From NCBI GenBank assembly GCA_947627465.1, contig CANQWD010000021.1:1-46718 (forward strand): 46,718 nt of DNA, in the 5' to 3' direction. The position numbers and the translations under genes were made by a program. The notes beneath the pieces were generated by a model, which had not been told where the DNA came from, made no database searches, and saw nothing but the letters and a program-made list of their open reading frames with translations. Numbering within the stretch: position 1 is the stretch's first letter; every line of letters begins with the position of its first letter. Origin of the DNA: an uncultured Clostridia bacterium (GTDB lineage: Bacteria > Bacillota > Clostridia > Oscillospirales > Ruminococcaceae). Positions 8,480-16,636 of the stretch are shown here, one piece after another.

Positions 8480-8508
8480 ATTATATCACGCTTAAAATGA
8501 TTTGTCAA
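8480..8508 (-). promoter_or_regulatory. consensus promoter of the antitoxin RNA
   Basis: On the minus strand: TTGACA (8508-8503), a 17-bp spacer and TATAAT (8485-8480). A perfect consensus facing the toxin promoter. Confidence 0.85.
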
Positions 8509-8560
8509 GGCTTTTGACGAAAAAATTTCGCGTAATTTTACGCAGAAGAATTGTTTTCTG

Positions 8561-8589
8561 TTGACAGCCGTCTAATTATGCGGTATAAT
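8561..8589 (+). promoter_or_regulatory. consensus promoter for the membrane protein at 8612
   Basis: TTGACA at 8561-8566, a 17-bp spacer and TATAAT at 8584-8589. Confidence 0.8.
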
Positions 8590-8611
8590 AAAAGAAAAGG
8601 GGTGGTGTTTT

Positions 8612-9517
8612 ATGGAAAAACGCGTGCCGTATATCAGTATTTTAACGGCTTTCGGGGTTCTTATCTCGTTTCAGCTTCTCGTTCGGGGAGTGGTAGGTCC
8701 CGGAGCGCTGATATTTTGGGCGATAGGTATCGGCTTGACCTTTTTGGGCGAGTTCTTAGGCTCGAAAATGAAGTTCCGTTACGGCGCGAACGTCGGTGCG
8801 GCAATTCCCGCGATACTGCTTATCGTTTTATCCGAGGTGCTCACCGCTCATTTAGACGAAATATGGAAAGCGTCGCCGCGTTATCCGATTTTTCCGTATC
8901 CTCAAAACATTTTCCGCTATGCGCAGGAAGTGCCCGCGGTCTGCGCTCTTATTGCGAATGTTCTTTCGCTCGTCACGGACAGAGTGCTCATTTACCGCGA
9001 ACACCACGGCGAGCCGCCCGAAAGCTTTAGGCTGAAGCCGTTTCTGCCAATGCTTATCACAAGCGGCGCTTGCTCGTTCGGTTACACGTTATTGTCTTAC
9101 ATAGAGTTTATTCTTTTGCCGTATTACGACGGTCTGCCTTTTCCCGGAACTTACATAGAACAGCTTGCGCGTATCGTGTGCCTTGCGGCGCTTGTATTGG
9201 GGGTAGGCAAGTGGCTCGATAAGCTGACGGGCAGGAAAATTATCGGGTACGCGCTTGTCGCGGCGGCGGGTGCGTTCCGCGTTTTCGCCAATTTCTCGTA
9301 TCTGAAAGACGGCAAGCGCGACCCCGCTTCCGCGGGCGCTTTGCCGTTTTACCGCTTTGACATTATCGTCTGGGCGGCGCTCGTTATCGCGGCGGGCGTG
9401 CTGATTTATAGAGCGCTCCCGGGAGCCGATGAACCTGTTTCACCGGACGCGTCCAATGAAGCCGAACAATCCGCCGCGCTTAACACGTCCGATTCCGTCG
9501 ATGATTATTCGGAATAA
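8612..9517 (+). CDS. uncharacterised multi-pass membrane protein
   Basis: I do not recognise a family. The 301-residue product has about seven hydrophobic segments, at roughly residues 7-28, 30-48, 62-82, 107-125, 150-175, 190-210 and 255-275, with a soluble acidic Ser/Asp/Glu tail from about 280. There is no signal peptide cleavage site and no catalytic motif. The ATG at 8612 follows AAAGGGGTGG by about 8 bases. It has its own consensus promoter and terminator, so it is monocistronic. The next gene, a methyltransferase, has a separate promoter. Confidence 0.75.
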   Translation: MEKRVPYISILTAFGVLISFQLLVRGVVGPGALIFWAIGIGLTFLGEFLGSKMKFRYGANVGAAIPAILLIVLSEVLTAHLDEIWKASPRYPIFPYPQNIFRYAQEVPAVCALIANVLSLVTDRVLIYREHHGEPPESFRLKPFLPMLITSGACSFGYTLLSYIEFILLPYYDGLPFPGTYIEQLARIVCLAALVLGVGKWLDKLTGRKIIGYALVAAAGAFRVFANFSYLKDGKRDPASAGALPFYRFDIIVWAALVIAAGVLIYRALPGADEPVSPDASNEAEQSAALNTSDSVDDYSE

Positions 9518-9524
9518 TTCAACA

Positions 9525-9558
9525 CCGCCGAGCATTGTTCGGCGGCTTTCCTTATTTT
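9525..9558 (+). terminator. terminator after the membrane protein gene
   Basis: CCGCCGA and TCGGCGG form a stem with an 8-base loop (9525-9545), followed by CTTTCCTTATTTTT. Confidence 0.7.
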
Positions 9559-9593
9559 TCACAAAACTTTTTCGGAAATTTCCGCGAAAGCCC

Positions 9594-9622
9594 TTTACAA
9601 ATCCGCGAGTTTGCGTTAAAAT
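9594..9622 (+). promoter_or_regulatory. probable promoter of the Rsm22-like/PPTase operon
   Basis: TTTACA at 9594-9599, a 17-bp spacer and TAAAAT at 9617-9622, 18 bases before the start codon at 9641. Confidence 0.55.
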
Positions 9623-9640
9623 AAAATTGGGGTGAGGCGA

Positions 9641-10591
9641 ATGGAATTTCCCGCGGAGATACGGAACAGAATAAACGAGCTGACCGAAAACGAGGACTTG
9701 AAAGCCTTAAAAGCGTCGGCGGCTAAGCTGTCGGAAAATTACCGAAATGAAAGCGCGAACGGGAAGCGCGGCGCGGCGACAAGAACGGACGTTGTCGCGT
9801 ATGCTGCGGTGAGAATGCCCGCGACGTTCGCGGCGGTGAGCAAGGCTCTTGAATTGTCGCTTAAGTGCTTCGGCGGGGAGATAAATTCGATACTGGACGT
9901 CGGCGCGGGCACGGGCGCGGGAGCAGTCGCCGCCGCAAGGCTCACCGATTGCGATAACGTAATCTGTATCGAGCGCGAGAAAAATATGCTCGAGTTGGGA
10001 AAAAGTTTCTGCGAATGCACGGGAGTTTCGGCGGTTTGGGAACGGCGCGATCTGACGGACGGAATAACGGAAACGGCGGATTTGGTAATTTGCTCCTATT
10101 GCTTGAACGAGCTTCCCGAGAAACAGCGGGAAGCCGCGCTTTCCGAGCTTGCAAATTCCGCGAAAAAGCTCTTGGTGATAGTGGAGCCGGGCACTCCGTT
10201 TGCGTTTGAGCGTATGAAGCAAATACGGCAGTCGCTTTTAAATATGGGCTTGAAAATAGCCGCGCCGTGTCCGTCCGAAAACGCTTGCCCGCTCCCCGAG
10301 GGCGATTGGTGTCACTTTACCGCAAGGGCGCAAAGAACAAAGCTGCATAAGCTTTTGAAGAACGCCGACGTTCCCTACGAAGACGAAAAGTTCTGCTTTA
10401 TCGCGGCGGCAAGGGGAGAATGCTTGCCGTGTAAGGTTAGGATTTTGCGAAAACCGATAATAAAAAGCGGAAACATTACATTATCGCTTTGCGAAGCGGA
10501 CGGCTTAAAGACGGAGCTTGTTACAAAGAAAAGTCCGCTGTTTAAGGCGGCGAGGAAATCGGAATGCGGAGGAGAATTTCCGCCCGGATAA
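9641..10591 (+). CDS. Rsm22-family SAM-dependent methyltransferase
   Basis: The 316-residue protein has a Rossmann methyltransferase core: the SAM-binding glycine loop DVGAGTGAG near residues 86-94, an acidic ICIER strand end, and LVICSYCLNELPE. It is followed by the Rsm22 signature: VEPG, then a Cys-rich stretch CPSENACPLPEGDWCHF and a YEDEKF segment. In this family (mitochondrial Rsm22/METTL17 and bacterial homologues) the cysteines bind an iron-sulphur cluster and the protein acts in small-ribosomal-subunit maturation; the bacterial substrate is not well established. The ATG at 9641, with GGGGTGAGG just upstream, is preferred over a GTG at 9632 that lies within that site. The PPTase gene follows after 18 bases, probably in the same transcript. 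Confidence 0.82.
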   Translation: MEFPAEIRNRINELTENEDLKALKASAAKLSENYRNESANGKRGAATRTDVVAYAAVRMPATFAAVSKALELSLKCFGGEINSILDVGAGTGAGAVAAARLTDCDNVICIEREKNMLELGKSFCECTGVSAVWERRDLTDGITETADLVICSYCLNELPEKQREAALSELANSAKKLLVIVEPGTPFAFERMKQIRQSLLNMGLKIAAPCPSENACPLPEGDWCHFTARAQRTKLHKLLKNADVPYEDEKFCFIAAARGECLPCKVRILRKPIIKSGNITLSLCEADGLKTELVTKKSPLFKAARKSECGGEFPPG

Positions 10592-10609
10592 ACAATACGG
10601 AGAATAATT

Positions 10610-11239
10610 ATGGATATCGTTTTATTAAGAGTCGAAGACAGTCTTACATGGGCGGAATTGGAGGGCTTCAGGGGAAGTCTCAACAGCTCCCAAAGAGCCG
10701 CGGTGAACAGGAAAAAGGCGGACGGCGATAAGATAAACGCGCTGCTGTCGCGTTTGCTTTTGAGTTCGGAGATCGAACGCCGCACGGGTATTCCCGAGCG
10801 GCATCACAAATATAACTACGGCACTTATGGAAAGCCGTATCTCAAAAACAGCGCGCTTCAATTTTCGCTGTCGCACACCAAGGGCGCGATATGCGCGGCG
10901 TTTTCCGAGGGCGAGGAGATAGGCGTTGACGTTGAACGCCGCGACCGCCGCGTAAACGAGACCATGTATAAGCGTGTTCTGTGCGAGGAGGAGCGTTTTC
11001 ACGCGACTTCCGACGTGGATTTTCTGCGATTTTGGGTTCAGAAAGAGGCGTTTTTGAAGCGCCTCGGAGTTGGGATCACAAGAGATCTGCGCGGCGTAAA
11101 TTCCTTGGAGCTTCCCGATACCGCCGTGGCAGACTGCGGCGATCTGCTTGTGGGCGTTTCGGGCAAGGGCGCTCTTGAAGCGGGCGTAAAGGAGATCACG
11201 GTAAATGAGCTGCTTGATAAATTTACTCTTAAGCTTTAA
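10610..11239 (+). CDS. 4'-phosphopantetheinyl transferase, Sfp type
   Basis: The 209-residue protein moves the phosphopantetheine arm of CoA onto a Ser of carrier proteins. Family landmarks are YGKPYL, FSLSHTKG, the Mg-binding IGVDVE and the downstream FWVQKEAFLK. The length fits the Sfp/Gsp class, although N-terminal conservation is weak. No NRPS or PKS is in the window, so it may serve fatty-acid ACP or another cluster elsewhere. The ATG at 10610 has ACGGAGA about 7 bases upstream. It is the second gene after the Rsm22-like methyltransferase. Its 3' end runs directly into repeat copy C. Confidence 0.9.
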   Translation: MDIVLLRVEDSLTWAELEGFRGSLNSSQRAAVNRKKADGDKINALLSRLLLSSEIERRTGIPERHHKYNYGTYGKPYLKNSALQFSLSHTKGAICAAFSEGEEIGVDVERRDRRVNETMYKRVLCEEERFHATSDVDFLRFWVQKEAFLKRLGVGITRDLRGVNSLELPDTAVADCGDLLVGVSGKGALEAGVKEITVNELLDKFTLKL

Positions 11240-11242
11240 AAT

Positions 11243-11420
11243 AAAGGCAACACCGCACAATTACCGCCCTTCGGGCTTTGTCGGCGTTTGCTTGCAAATT
11301 TTCCGACATCTTGCACAAAGTCTCCTTGACGGGCGAAAGCCCGTCTGCGTCGACTTTGTACAATCTGCCGAAAAATTTGACGGCGCAACCGCTCGACAAT
11401 AATTGTGCGGTGTAGTCTAA
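11243..11420. repeat. TTAAGGCAA-family dispersed repeat, full copy (copy C)
   Basis: Starts AAAGGCAACACCGCACAA just after the PPTase stop and ends TTGTGCGGTGTAGTCTAA, where the right terminus has decayed relative to TTGCCTTAA. Same orientation as copy E (36008). An inner TTGCACAAAG/CTTTGTACAA pair is retained. Confidence 0.8.
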
Positions 11421-11421
11421 A

Positions 11422-11453
11422 GTTTCTCCCCTCGCGAAGCGGGGGGAGAAACT
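11422..11453. repeat. C-rich palindromic repeat, copy R1
   Basis: GTTTCTCCCC, then TCGCGAAGCG, then GGGGAGAAAC: a near-perfect palindrome two bases beyond repeat copy C, between the convergent PPTase gene and the minus-strand membrane gene. It belongs to the same family as 16559, 18180 and 35205. Confidence 0.75.
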
Positions 11454-11481
11454 AAAAAATTACATTTTATATTCGTCTTGT

Positions 11482-12237
11482 TTATTGCTTGTTTTTCCGC
11501 TTAATGCGCATCACATTTCCCACGCACCACAGCGCTGTCATAACGCACAGGAAAATAAGCACGAACACGTTTATTTCTTCCTTCCAGCGCAGAAGAAGCA
11601 CCGCAAGATCTCCCAAAAGCGCTATCAAAAACGGCGGCAGCGAAAAGCTGCTTTCCCCGTTTCCGTTGTAAAACCGCACAAGCATTATGGTGAACATCGC
11701 CACCATTCCCGCCGACACCACGCACTCTATCGGGATAAACAAATTCGCAAGTTCTATTTGTGTGTGATACACCACGGGTATCGCCATTGAATACGCGACG
11801 ATATAAGAGAACGACAGCCACTTTTTGTCCGCGCCTTTTGATTTCTTTACGTTTTGAACCGTGTGGATAGCCATTGAAATAAGTATCATTCCGTAAGAAA
11901 TAAACTGCATAACGGGAATGGAACCGTCCGTGTGCACCATTCCTCCAAGCAGCAGAATGCCCGCCGCAATGCCAAGCTCGGCGAAAATGCCGCGTTGTTT
12001 TTCGCGGTGCTTTACGGCGTCGGTTATGTGCATTACCGCGTATATATACGAGCCGAAGATCGCGAAGATAGTCAGCATCATCATGTAGTAATCAAGATAC
12101 GAGAAGCTCTTGAAATCGCTCATACAGCATTTTACAAGGCTTATCACGCGTTCCGTGGTGAGTATCGCAAAATACGCGCCGAGAAATATCAGCTTCCATA
12201 AATCGAATTTGTAATCCGTGTTTTTTTCTTTTGTCAT
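11482..12237 (-). CDS. uncharacterised multi-pass membrane protein
   Basis: No family is recognised. The 251-residue product has about seven predicted membrane segments, at roughly residues 13-32, 48-68, 84-102, 108-126, 145-163, 167-188, 201-214 and 220-238 (the last two may be one hairpin). Loops are short and basic, and the tail RIKRKNKQ is strongly positive. No signal peptide or enzyme motif is visible. The ATG at 12237 lies 60 bases after the walJ stop on the same strand. It has only a weak ribosome site and could be read from the dapL-acyP-walJ transcript. Confidence 0.7.
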   Translation of the reverse strand: MTKEKNTDYKFDLWKLIFLGAYFAILTTERVISLVKCCMSDFKSFSYLDYYMMMLTIFAIFGSYIYAVMHITDAVKHREKQRGIFAELGIAAGILLLGGMVHTDGSIPVMQFISYGMILISMAIHTVQNVKKSKGADKKWLSFSYIVAYSMAIPVVYHTQIELANLFIPIECVVSAGMVAMFTIMLVRFYNGNGESSFSLPPFLIALLGDLAVLLLRWKEEINVFVLIFLCVMTALWCVGNVMRIKRKNKQ

Positions 12238-12297
12238 TGTTTATCGCTTCTTTCTTTATGTATACCCGGCGAACTTTCGGCTTTTTCGCAGCGTCGC

Positions 12298-13086
12298 CTA
12301 TACCGCAATGTATTCGCCGCTTGTCATAACAGGCGCGGCGGCAAGCGTGAAATCGCGCTCCTCAATCAAGCCGCGCTGCTCCAGAAAACGCTTTGTGCAG
12401 CCCGTTGCCGTGCCGGGGGTATTGTTTTCTTTCGACAAATGCCCCAATATCAAATGCCGCGTGCCGCCGCGTACCATGTCCTCGCAGAACGCGGCGCAGT
12501 CCTCGTTTTTAAGGTGCCCCTCGCTGCTCATAATTCGGCGTTTCAAGTCCGCGGAGTAGTTCGGGTTGCGGCGGAGCATGGTCTCGTCATAGTTGCTTTC
12601 AATGAGAACCGTTTTGCAGCCGCGAAGCGCGGTTCGCATTTCCTCGGTGACATACCCCGTATCGGTGCAGACGCCGAAAAGCTCGTCCTTGAATTTTATT
12701 TTGTAGCCCACGCTGTCGGCGGCGTCGTGCGACGTCTTGAAGCACGAGACTTCAAACGCCGCGCTTTTATAACCGCTGCGCGCGTCGAAGATCTGCGCGT
12801 CGGCGGGTATCTTGCCGTTTTCTTTCATGAATTCGGCTGTGGAGGCGGTGGCGAAGATCGGTATATTGGTGTGCTTTAATATCTGCTCCAAAGCCTTGAT
12901 GTGGTCAATGTGTTCGTGCGTTATAAAAACCGCTTCGATACTTTCGATCTTGGTATCAATAAGATCGAGCGAGTTTTTCAGCGCGCGAAACGAACAGCCC
13001 GCGTCCACCAAAACGCCGTGTCCGCGCGTGCCGATAAACGTGCAGTTCCCCGAACTTGAGGAGCATATCGGGTAAATTCTTGCCAT
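12298..13086 (-). CDS. walJ: MBL-fold metallohydrolase, YycJ/WalJ family
   Basis: The 262-residue protein has the metallo-beta-lactamase fold with the metal motif THEHIDH at about residues 55-61, a conserved SSSSGNC N-terminus, TSHDA, and a C-terminal GHLS ligand region. Length and N-terminus match WalJ/YycJ, a protein often linked to WalRK cell-wall signalling and proposed as a 5'-3' DNA exonuclease. Here it is not beside walRK but follows acyP by 12 bases in the dapL transcript. The ATG at 13086 has AAGGAGAG upstream. The family is secure; the biological role in this host is inferred. Confidence 0.85.
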   Translation of the reverse strand: MARIYPICSSSSGNCTFIGTRGHGVLVDAGCSFRALKNSLDLIDTKIESIEAVFITHEHIDHIKALEQILKHTNIPIFATASTAEFMKENGKIPADAQIFDARSGYKSAAFEVSCFKTSHDAADSVGYKIKFKDELFGVCTDTGYVTEEMRTALRGCKTVLIESNYDETMLRRNPNYSADLKRRIMSSEGHLKNEDCAAFCEDMVRGGTRHLILGHLSKENNTPGTATGCTKRFLEQRGLIEERDFTLAAAPVMTSGEYIAV

Positions 13087-13098
13087 TATGTACTCTCC

Positions 13099-13365
13099 TT
13101 AAAGAACAGTAAAGCTGCGCTCGTGTTCCTCGAGCCGCTGTTCTTTGATATCCATATCGTCGATCTCTATGTAACGTCCGCTGTTCAGCCGTCCCAAGAA
13201 CTCATCGATCGCTTCCTGTTCGCCTTGAACCTCGCAGAGCACCGTGCCGTCAAACTCGTTTTTGACGTTACCGGTAAGGCGCAGGCTTTGCGCGGTGTGG
13301 TATGCGGTGAAGCGAAAGCCCACGCCTTGAACTCTGCCGTAAAACCGTATTCTGTAACGCTTCAT
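13099..13365 (-). CDS. acyP: acylphosphatase
   Basis: The 88-residue protein is the size of a single acylphosphatase domain. It has the phosphate-binding loop GRVQGVGFR with the catalytic Arg and the second active-site motif GNVKNEFDGTV with the catalytic Asn. It hydrolyses acyl phosphates such as acetyl- or carbamoyl-phosphate in the cytosol. The start codon overlaps the dapL stop by four bases (ATGA), so the two are translationally coupled. No functional link to lysine synthesis is known. Confidence 0.93.
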   Translation of the reverse strand: MKRYRIRFYGRVQGVGFRFTAYHTAQSLRLTGNVKNEFDGTVLCEVQGEQEAIDEFLGRLNSGRYIEIDDMDIKEQRLEEHERSFTVL

Positions 13366-14570
13366 TTAAGCAAGCCTTTTAAGCGCTCCATAGCTTCCGC
13401 GGTAGCTTCATGAGTGCCAAACGCCGTCAGCCTGAACCAGCCGTCGCCGTTTTTGCCAAAGCCCGCGCCGGGCGTGCCGACTACCTGAATTTCCGTGAGA
13501 AGTTTGTCGAAAAAGTCCCATGAATTCATTCCGTTCGGGCATTTCAGCCAGATGTACGGAGAATTTACGCCGCCCGTGTATTTAATTCCAAGCTCGTCGC
13601 AGGTCTTTGCGATAACACGCGCGTTTTCCTGATAATACGCGATGTTTTCCTTGCACTGCTTTTGTCCCTCGGGCGTGAAAACAGCTTCCGCGCCGCGCTG
13701 AACGGGATAGGAAACTCCGTTGAATTTACTGCCCTGACGGCGCGCCCATATATCGGCGAGTTTAACGTCGCTGCCCGCGCTGTCTTTCAAGATAAGGTCG
13801 TTCGGGATAACCGTATAGCCGCAGCGGGTTCCCGTAAAGCCCGCGGTTTTGGAAAGCGAGCAAATTTCGATAGCGCACTTTTTCGCGCCCTCGACGCAGA
13901 AGATCGAGCGCGGAACGTCGTTTTCTGTAATGAACGCTTCATAAGCCGCGTCGTAGATTATCACGGCGTTGTTTTCAAGAGCGTAGTCCACCCATTCTTT
14001 AAGCTGCGCTTTGTTATAAACGGAGCCGGTGGGGTTGTTCGGCGAACAAAGGTAGATAAGATCGGCTTTTATGTTTTTGTCGGGCATTGCCGCGAAGCCG
14101 TTTTCCTCGGTGCTGTCCGCGTAGATGACGTCGTTGCCGTTCATTATGTTGGAGTCAACGTAAACGGGATACGCGGGGTCGGTAACAAGCACGGTGTTTC
14201 CGCTGCCGAAAATGTCAATGATGTTGCCGCAGTCGGATTTCGCGCCGTCGGAAATTCTTATCTCGTCGGACGAAACATCCGCGCCGAAGCTCTTGTAGTA
14301 GTTCGACACAGCGTCCTTCAGGAAGTCGTAGCCCGCGCCCGAATCCTCGTAGCCGCGGAACGTTTCCTTTACGCCCATTTCCGCGCAGGCTTTCTGCATC
14401 GCTTCCACCACGACGGGGGCTAAAGGTCTTGTTACGTCGCCTATTCCCATGCGAATAAGTCTTTTCGCTTCTTCCGGGTGGCTTTCGGAATATGCCTTTA
14501 TGCGCTTTGCGATCTCGATAAATAAGTAATTCTTTTTAAGCTTTGAAAAGTTTTCATTTAATTTTACCAT
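13362..14570 (-). CDS. dapL: LL-diaminopimelate aminotransferase
   Basis: The 402-residue class I/II PLP aminotransferase converts tetrahydrodipicolinate directly to LL-diaminopimelate, a short route to lysine and peptidoglycan precursors found in Clostridia, Chlamydia and plants. The start (VKLNENFSKLKKNYLFIEI), MGIGDVTRPLAP, the RGYEDSGAGYDFLK segment, SPNNPTG, and the PLP-Lys region SLSKTAGFTGTRCGY are typical of DapL. The ATG at 14570 is chosen because it follows GGAAG and matches the family N-terminus; upstream codons run into the leader. The promoter is at 14663-14691. It leads an operon with acyP and walJ. Confidence 0.95.
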   Translation of the reverse strand: MVKLNENFSKLKKNYLFIEIAKRIKAYSESHPEEAKRLIRMGIGDVTRPLAPVVVEAMQKACAEMGVKETFRGYEDSGAGYDFLKDAVSNYYKSFGADVSSDEIRISDGAKSDCGNIIDIFGSGNTVLVTDPAYPVYVDSNIMNGNDVIYADSTEENGFAAMPDKNIKADLIYLCSPNNPTGSVYNKAQLKEWVDYALENNAVIIYDAAYEAFITENDVPRSIFCVEGAKKCAIEICSLSKTAGFTGTRCGYTVIPNDLILKDSAGSDVKLADIWARRQGSKFNGVSYPVQRGAEAVFTPEGQKQCKENIAYYQENARVIAKTCDELGIKYTGGVNSPYIWLKCPNGMNSWDFFDKLLTEIQVVGTPGAGFGKNGDGWFRLTAFGTHEATAEAMERLKGLLK

Positions 14571-14662
14571 AATTTTACTTCCTTTTCTAAAATTGTTTTG
14601 CCGCGAACCGCTTGTACAGTTCGGGCGGTTCATGGCAAATTTTATTTTCTCATACATTATAT

Positions 14663-14691
14663 ATTAAACCACATTTTTCACGATTTGTCAA
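14663..14691 (-). promoter_or_regulatory. dapL operon promoter
   Basis: On the minus strand: TTGACA (14691-14686), a 17-bp spacer and TTTAAT (14668-14663). The leader carries a GAACCGC/GCGGTTC inverted pair (about 14608-14634). Confidence 0.7.
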
Positions 14692-14974
14692 GGTTATTTT
14701 GCAATTATATCGGAGATAATACGTTTATTATAGCGATCCACGCAATTCAAACACTGTCTAAACGCCATACGCCGCATGATCTTTGGAAAAGCTGCTTGAA
14801 AAACATGCAAACATTTTGTGGATCGTAATAAGCGGCGGTTCCGCTTTTAATGCGCGCCGAGGTTTCTGCAAAAACGATGCATTGTGATTTTGCACAAAAT
14901 ATCCAAAATATTTCGCGGGATTAGTGCAAAGCTACAAAAAATGGAAAAGAAAACTTTTTTTGAGGAATAAGCTC
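14692..14974. other. intergenic between dapL and murA, no gene seen
   Basis: No open frame with a ribosome site. A short AAGCGG...CCGCTTTT hairpin lies near 14831-14850, on no obvious transcript. Confidence 0.5.
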
Positions 14975-15003
14975 TTTAAAAAAATTAAAAAGTGTGGTAA
15001 AAT
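14975..15003 (+). promoter_or_regulatory. possible murA promoter
   Basis: TTTAAA, a 17-bp spacer and TAAAAT (14998-15003). The leader of about 115 bases has a CAAAC...GTTTG hairpin near 15047. Confidence 0.4.
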
Positions 15004-15124
15004 GTATGAGTGTGAGTGTGTTTGCTCACGGTTCTTTTGATATTTCCAAACAAGAGATTGTTTGATACATATACATAGATAAATAAAAATGTTCCAAGAT
15101 CGAGGAACAGGGGGAAGTGCTACT

Positions 15125-16423
15125 TTGGAAAAATATGTTATCAAGGGCGGCTCGAAGCTGTTCGGCGAGGTAACGATAAGCGGCGCGAAAAATGCCGTTG
15201 TCGCTATCCTGCCCGCGACCATTCTTGCCGACGAGCCTTGCGTTATAGAGAATATACCCAACATCAGCGACGTTACCATCACGCTTCAAATTATGTCCGA
15301 AATGGGCGCGAATATTCGCATGCGGAACAAGAACACGGTCGAGATCGATACGCGTCCGCTCCGCAATATGCCCATTCCTTACGAAAAAGCCAAGCTTATG
15401 AGAGCCACCACTTATTTTCTGGGCACTCTGCTCGGAAGATTTCATTCGGCGCGGGTCTCGATGCCCGGCGGATGCAATCTCGGCGACCGTCCGATAGATC
15501 AGCACCTCAAGTGCTTTACGGCGCTTGGCGCGGAGTGCGGGATAGACGGAGGTATGGTAGACCTTAAAGCCGACCGCCTTATCGGAAACCAGATATTCTT
15601 CGACAAAAATTCCGTGGGCGCTACCATTAACGGAATTATGGCGGCGGTCAAAGCCGAGGGGCTTACCATCATCGAGAACGCGGCGAAAGAGCCGCACGTT
15701 GTCGACCTCGCCAACTGCCTGAACTCTATGGGCGCGGACATTATCGGCGCGGGCACGGACGTTATCAAAATACGCGGCGTTAAAGAACTTCACGGAACGA
15801 CTTACAGCGTAATTCCCGACCAGATAGAGGCGGGAACGTTTATGGCTGCCGCCGCCGCAACGCGCGGAAACGTTCTTATCAAGAACGTTATCCCGAAGCA
15901 CCTCGAGCCTATCACAAATAAGTTTTTGAAGATAGGCGTTCAGGTGGAGCAGTATGACGATTCTATTCGCGTTATCGGCGGCGAGAATTATGTCGGCACT
16001 TCTATAAAAACACATCCGCACCCGGGTTTCCCCACGGATATGCAGCCCCAAATGAGCGCGGTGCTGACTTGTGCCAAGGGCGCTTCAATGGTGACGGAGA
16101 GCATTTTCGACAACCGCTTCCGATATGTAGACGAGCTGCGCCGTATGGGCGCGAACATCTCCGTTGAGGGGAGAGTGGCGGTAATTGAGGGCGTTGAAAG
16201 ATTGAAAGGCGCTCCCGTGCGCTCCACCGATCTCAGAGCGGGCGCGGCGCTTATCGTGGCGGCGCTCGGCGCGGAGGGCACCTCGGAGATCTACGATATT
16301 TTCCATGTTGAACGCGGCTATGAGAATATGGAGGTAAAGCTTCGCGGTCTCGGCGCGAACATTATCAAGGTCGAGGAGCCGGATCCCGTAAGCGACTCTG
16401 CCGCTGCAAAGAAAGCCGTTTGA
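15125..16423 (+). CDS. murA: UDP-N-acetylglucosamine 1-carboxyvinyltransferase
   Basis: The enzyme adds enolpyruvate from PEP to UDP-GlcNAc, the first committed step of peptidoglycan synthesis. The protein is 432 residues from a TTG start at 15125, which follows AGGGGGA and gives the usual MurA start (M)EKYVIKGG. An ATG at 15089 would add 12 atypical residues and lacks a ribosome site. Landmarks are Lys22-Asn23 in SGAKNA, the loop PGGCNLGDRP with Cys at about 117 (the fosfomycin target), and FPTDMQPQ. Having the Cys, it is predicted fosfomycin-sensitive. The gene stands alone between dapL and metY. Firmicutes often carry two MurA paralogues, and only one is visible here. Confidence 0.95.
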   Translation: MEKYVIKGGSKLFGEVTISGAKNAVVAILPATILADEPCVIENIPNISDVTITLQIMSEMGANIRMRNKNTVEIDTRPLRNMPIPYEKAKLMRATTYFLGTLLGRFHSARVSMPGGCNLGDRPIDQHLKCFTALGAECGIDGGMVDLKADRLIGNQIFFDKNSVGATINGIMAAVKAEGLTIIENAAKEPHVVDLANCLNSMGADIIGAGTDVIKIRGVKELHGTTYSVIPDQIEAGTFMAAAAATRGNVLIKNVIPKHLEPITNKFLKIGVQVEQYDDSIRVIGGENYVGTSIKTHPHPGFPTDMQPQMSAVLTCAKGASMVTESIFDNRFRYVDELRRMGANISVEGRVAVIEGVERLKGAPVRSTDLRAGAALIVAALGAEGTSEIYDIFHVERGYENMEVKLRGLGANIIKVEEPDPVSDSAAAKKAV

Positions 16424-16447
16424 TTTTACGCTGTTTTTGAATAGTAC

Positions 16448-16483
16448 TTCTTCCCCGATTTGAAGTTGGGGGAGATTTTTATT
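16448..16483 (+). terminator. probable murA terminator
   Basis: TCTTCCCC and GGGGGAGA form an imperfect stem followed by TTTTTATTT. Confidence 0.6.
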
Positions 16484-16558
16484 TGATATAGATTATGAAT
16501 AAGTCTTTTTAGAACGCGACTGAAAATTGCTTCAAATAAAACGGCACTTGAAATAACA

Positions 16559-16587
16559 TTTTCTCCCCCGCGAAGCGGGGGAGAAAA
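16559..16587. repeat. C-rich palindromic repeat, copy R2
   Basis: TTTTCTCCCCCGC, GAA, GCGGGGGAGAAAA: a perfect 13-bp stem with a 3-base loop between convergent murA and metY. No T run follows on either strand beyond the stem. A flank (AAACGGCAC near 16539) recurs beside copy R4. Confidence 0.85.
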
Positions 16588-16636
16588 CGAAAAATATAAC
16601 TTTTTAAGGCAAGCGGACGGCTTTTTAATGAATGAT

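Noticed and set aside
16559-16587. C-rich palindromes as ordinary terminators
   Set aside because: They are flanked by purines rather than T runs, are nearly identical in sequence at four loci, and occur next to separate true terminators (for example 16448 and 35158).
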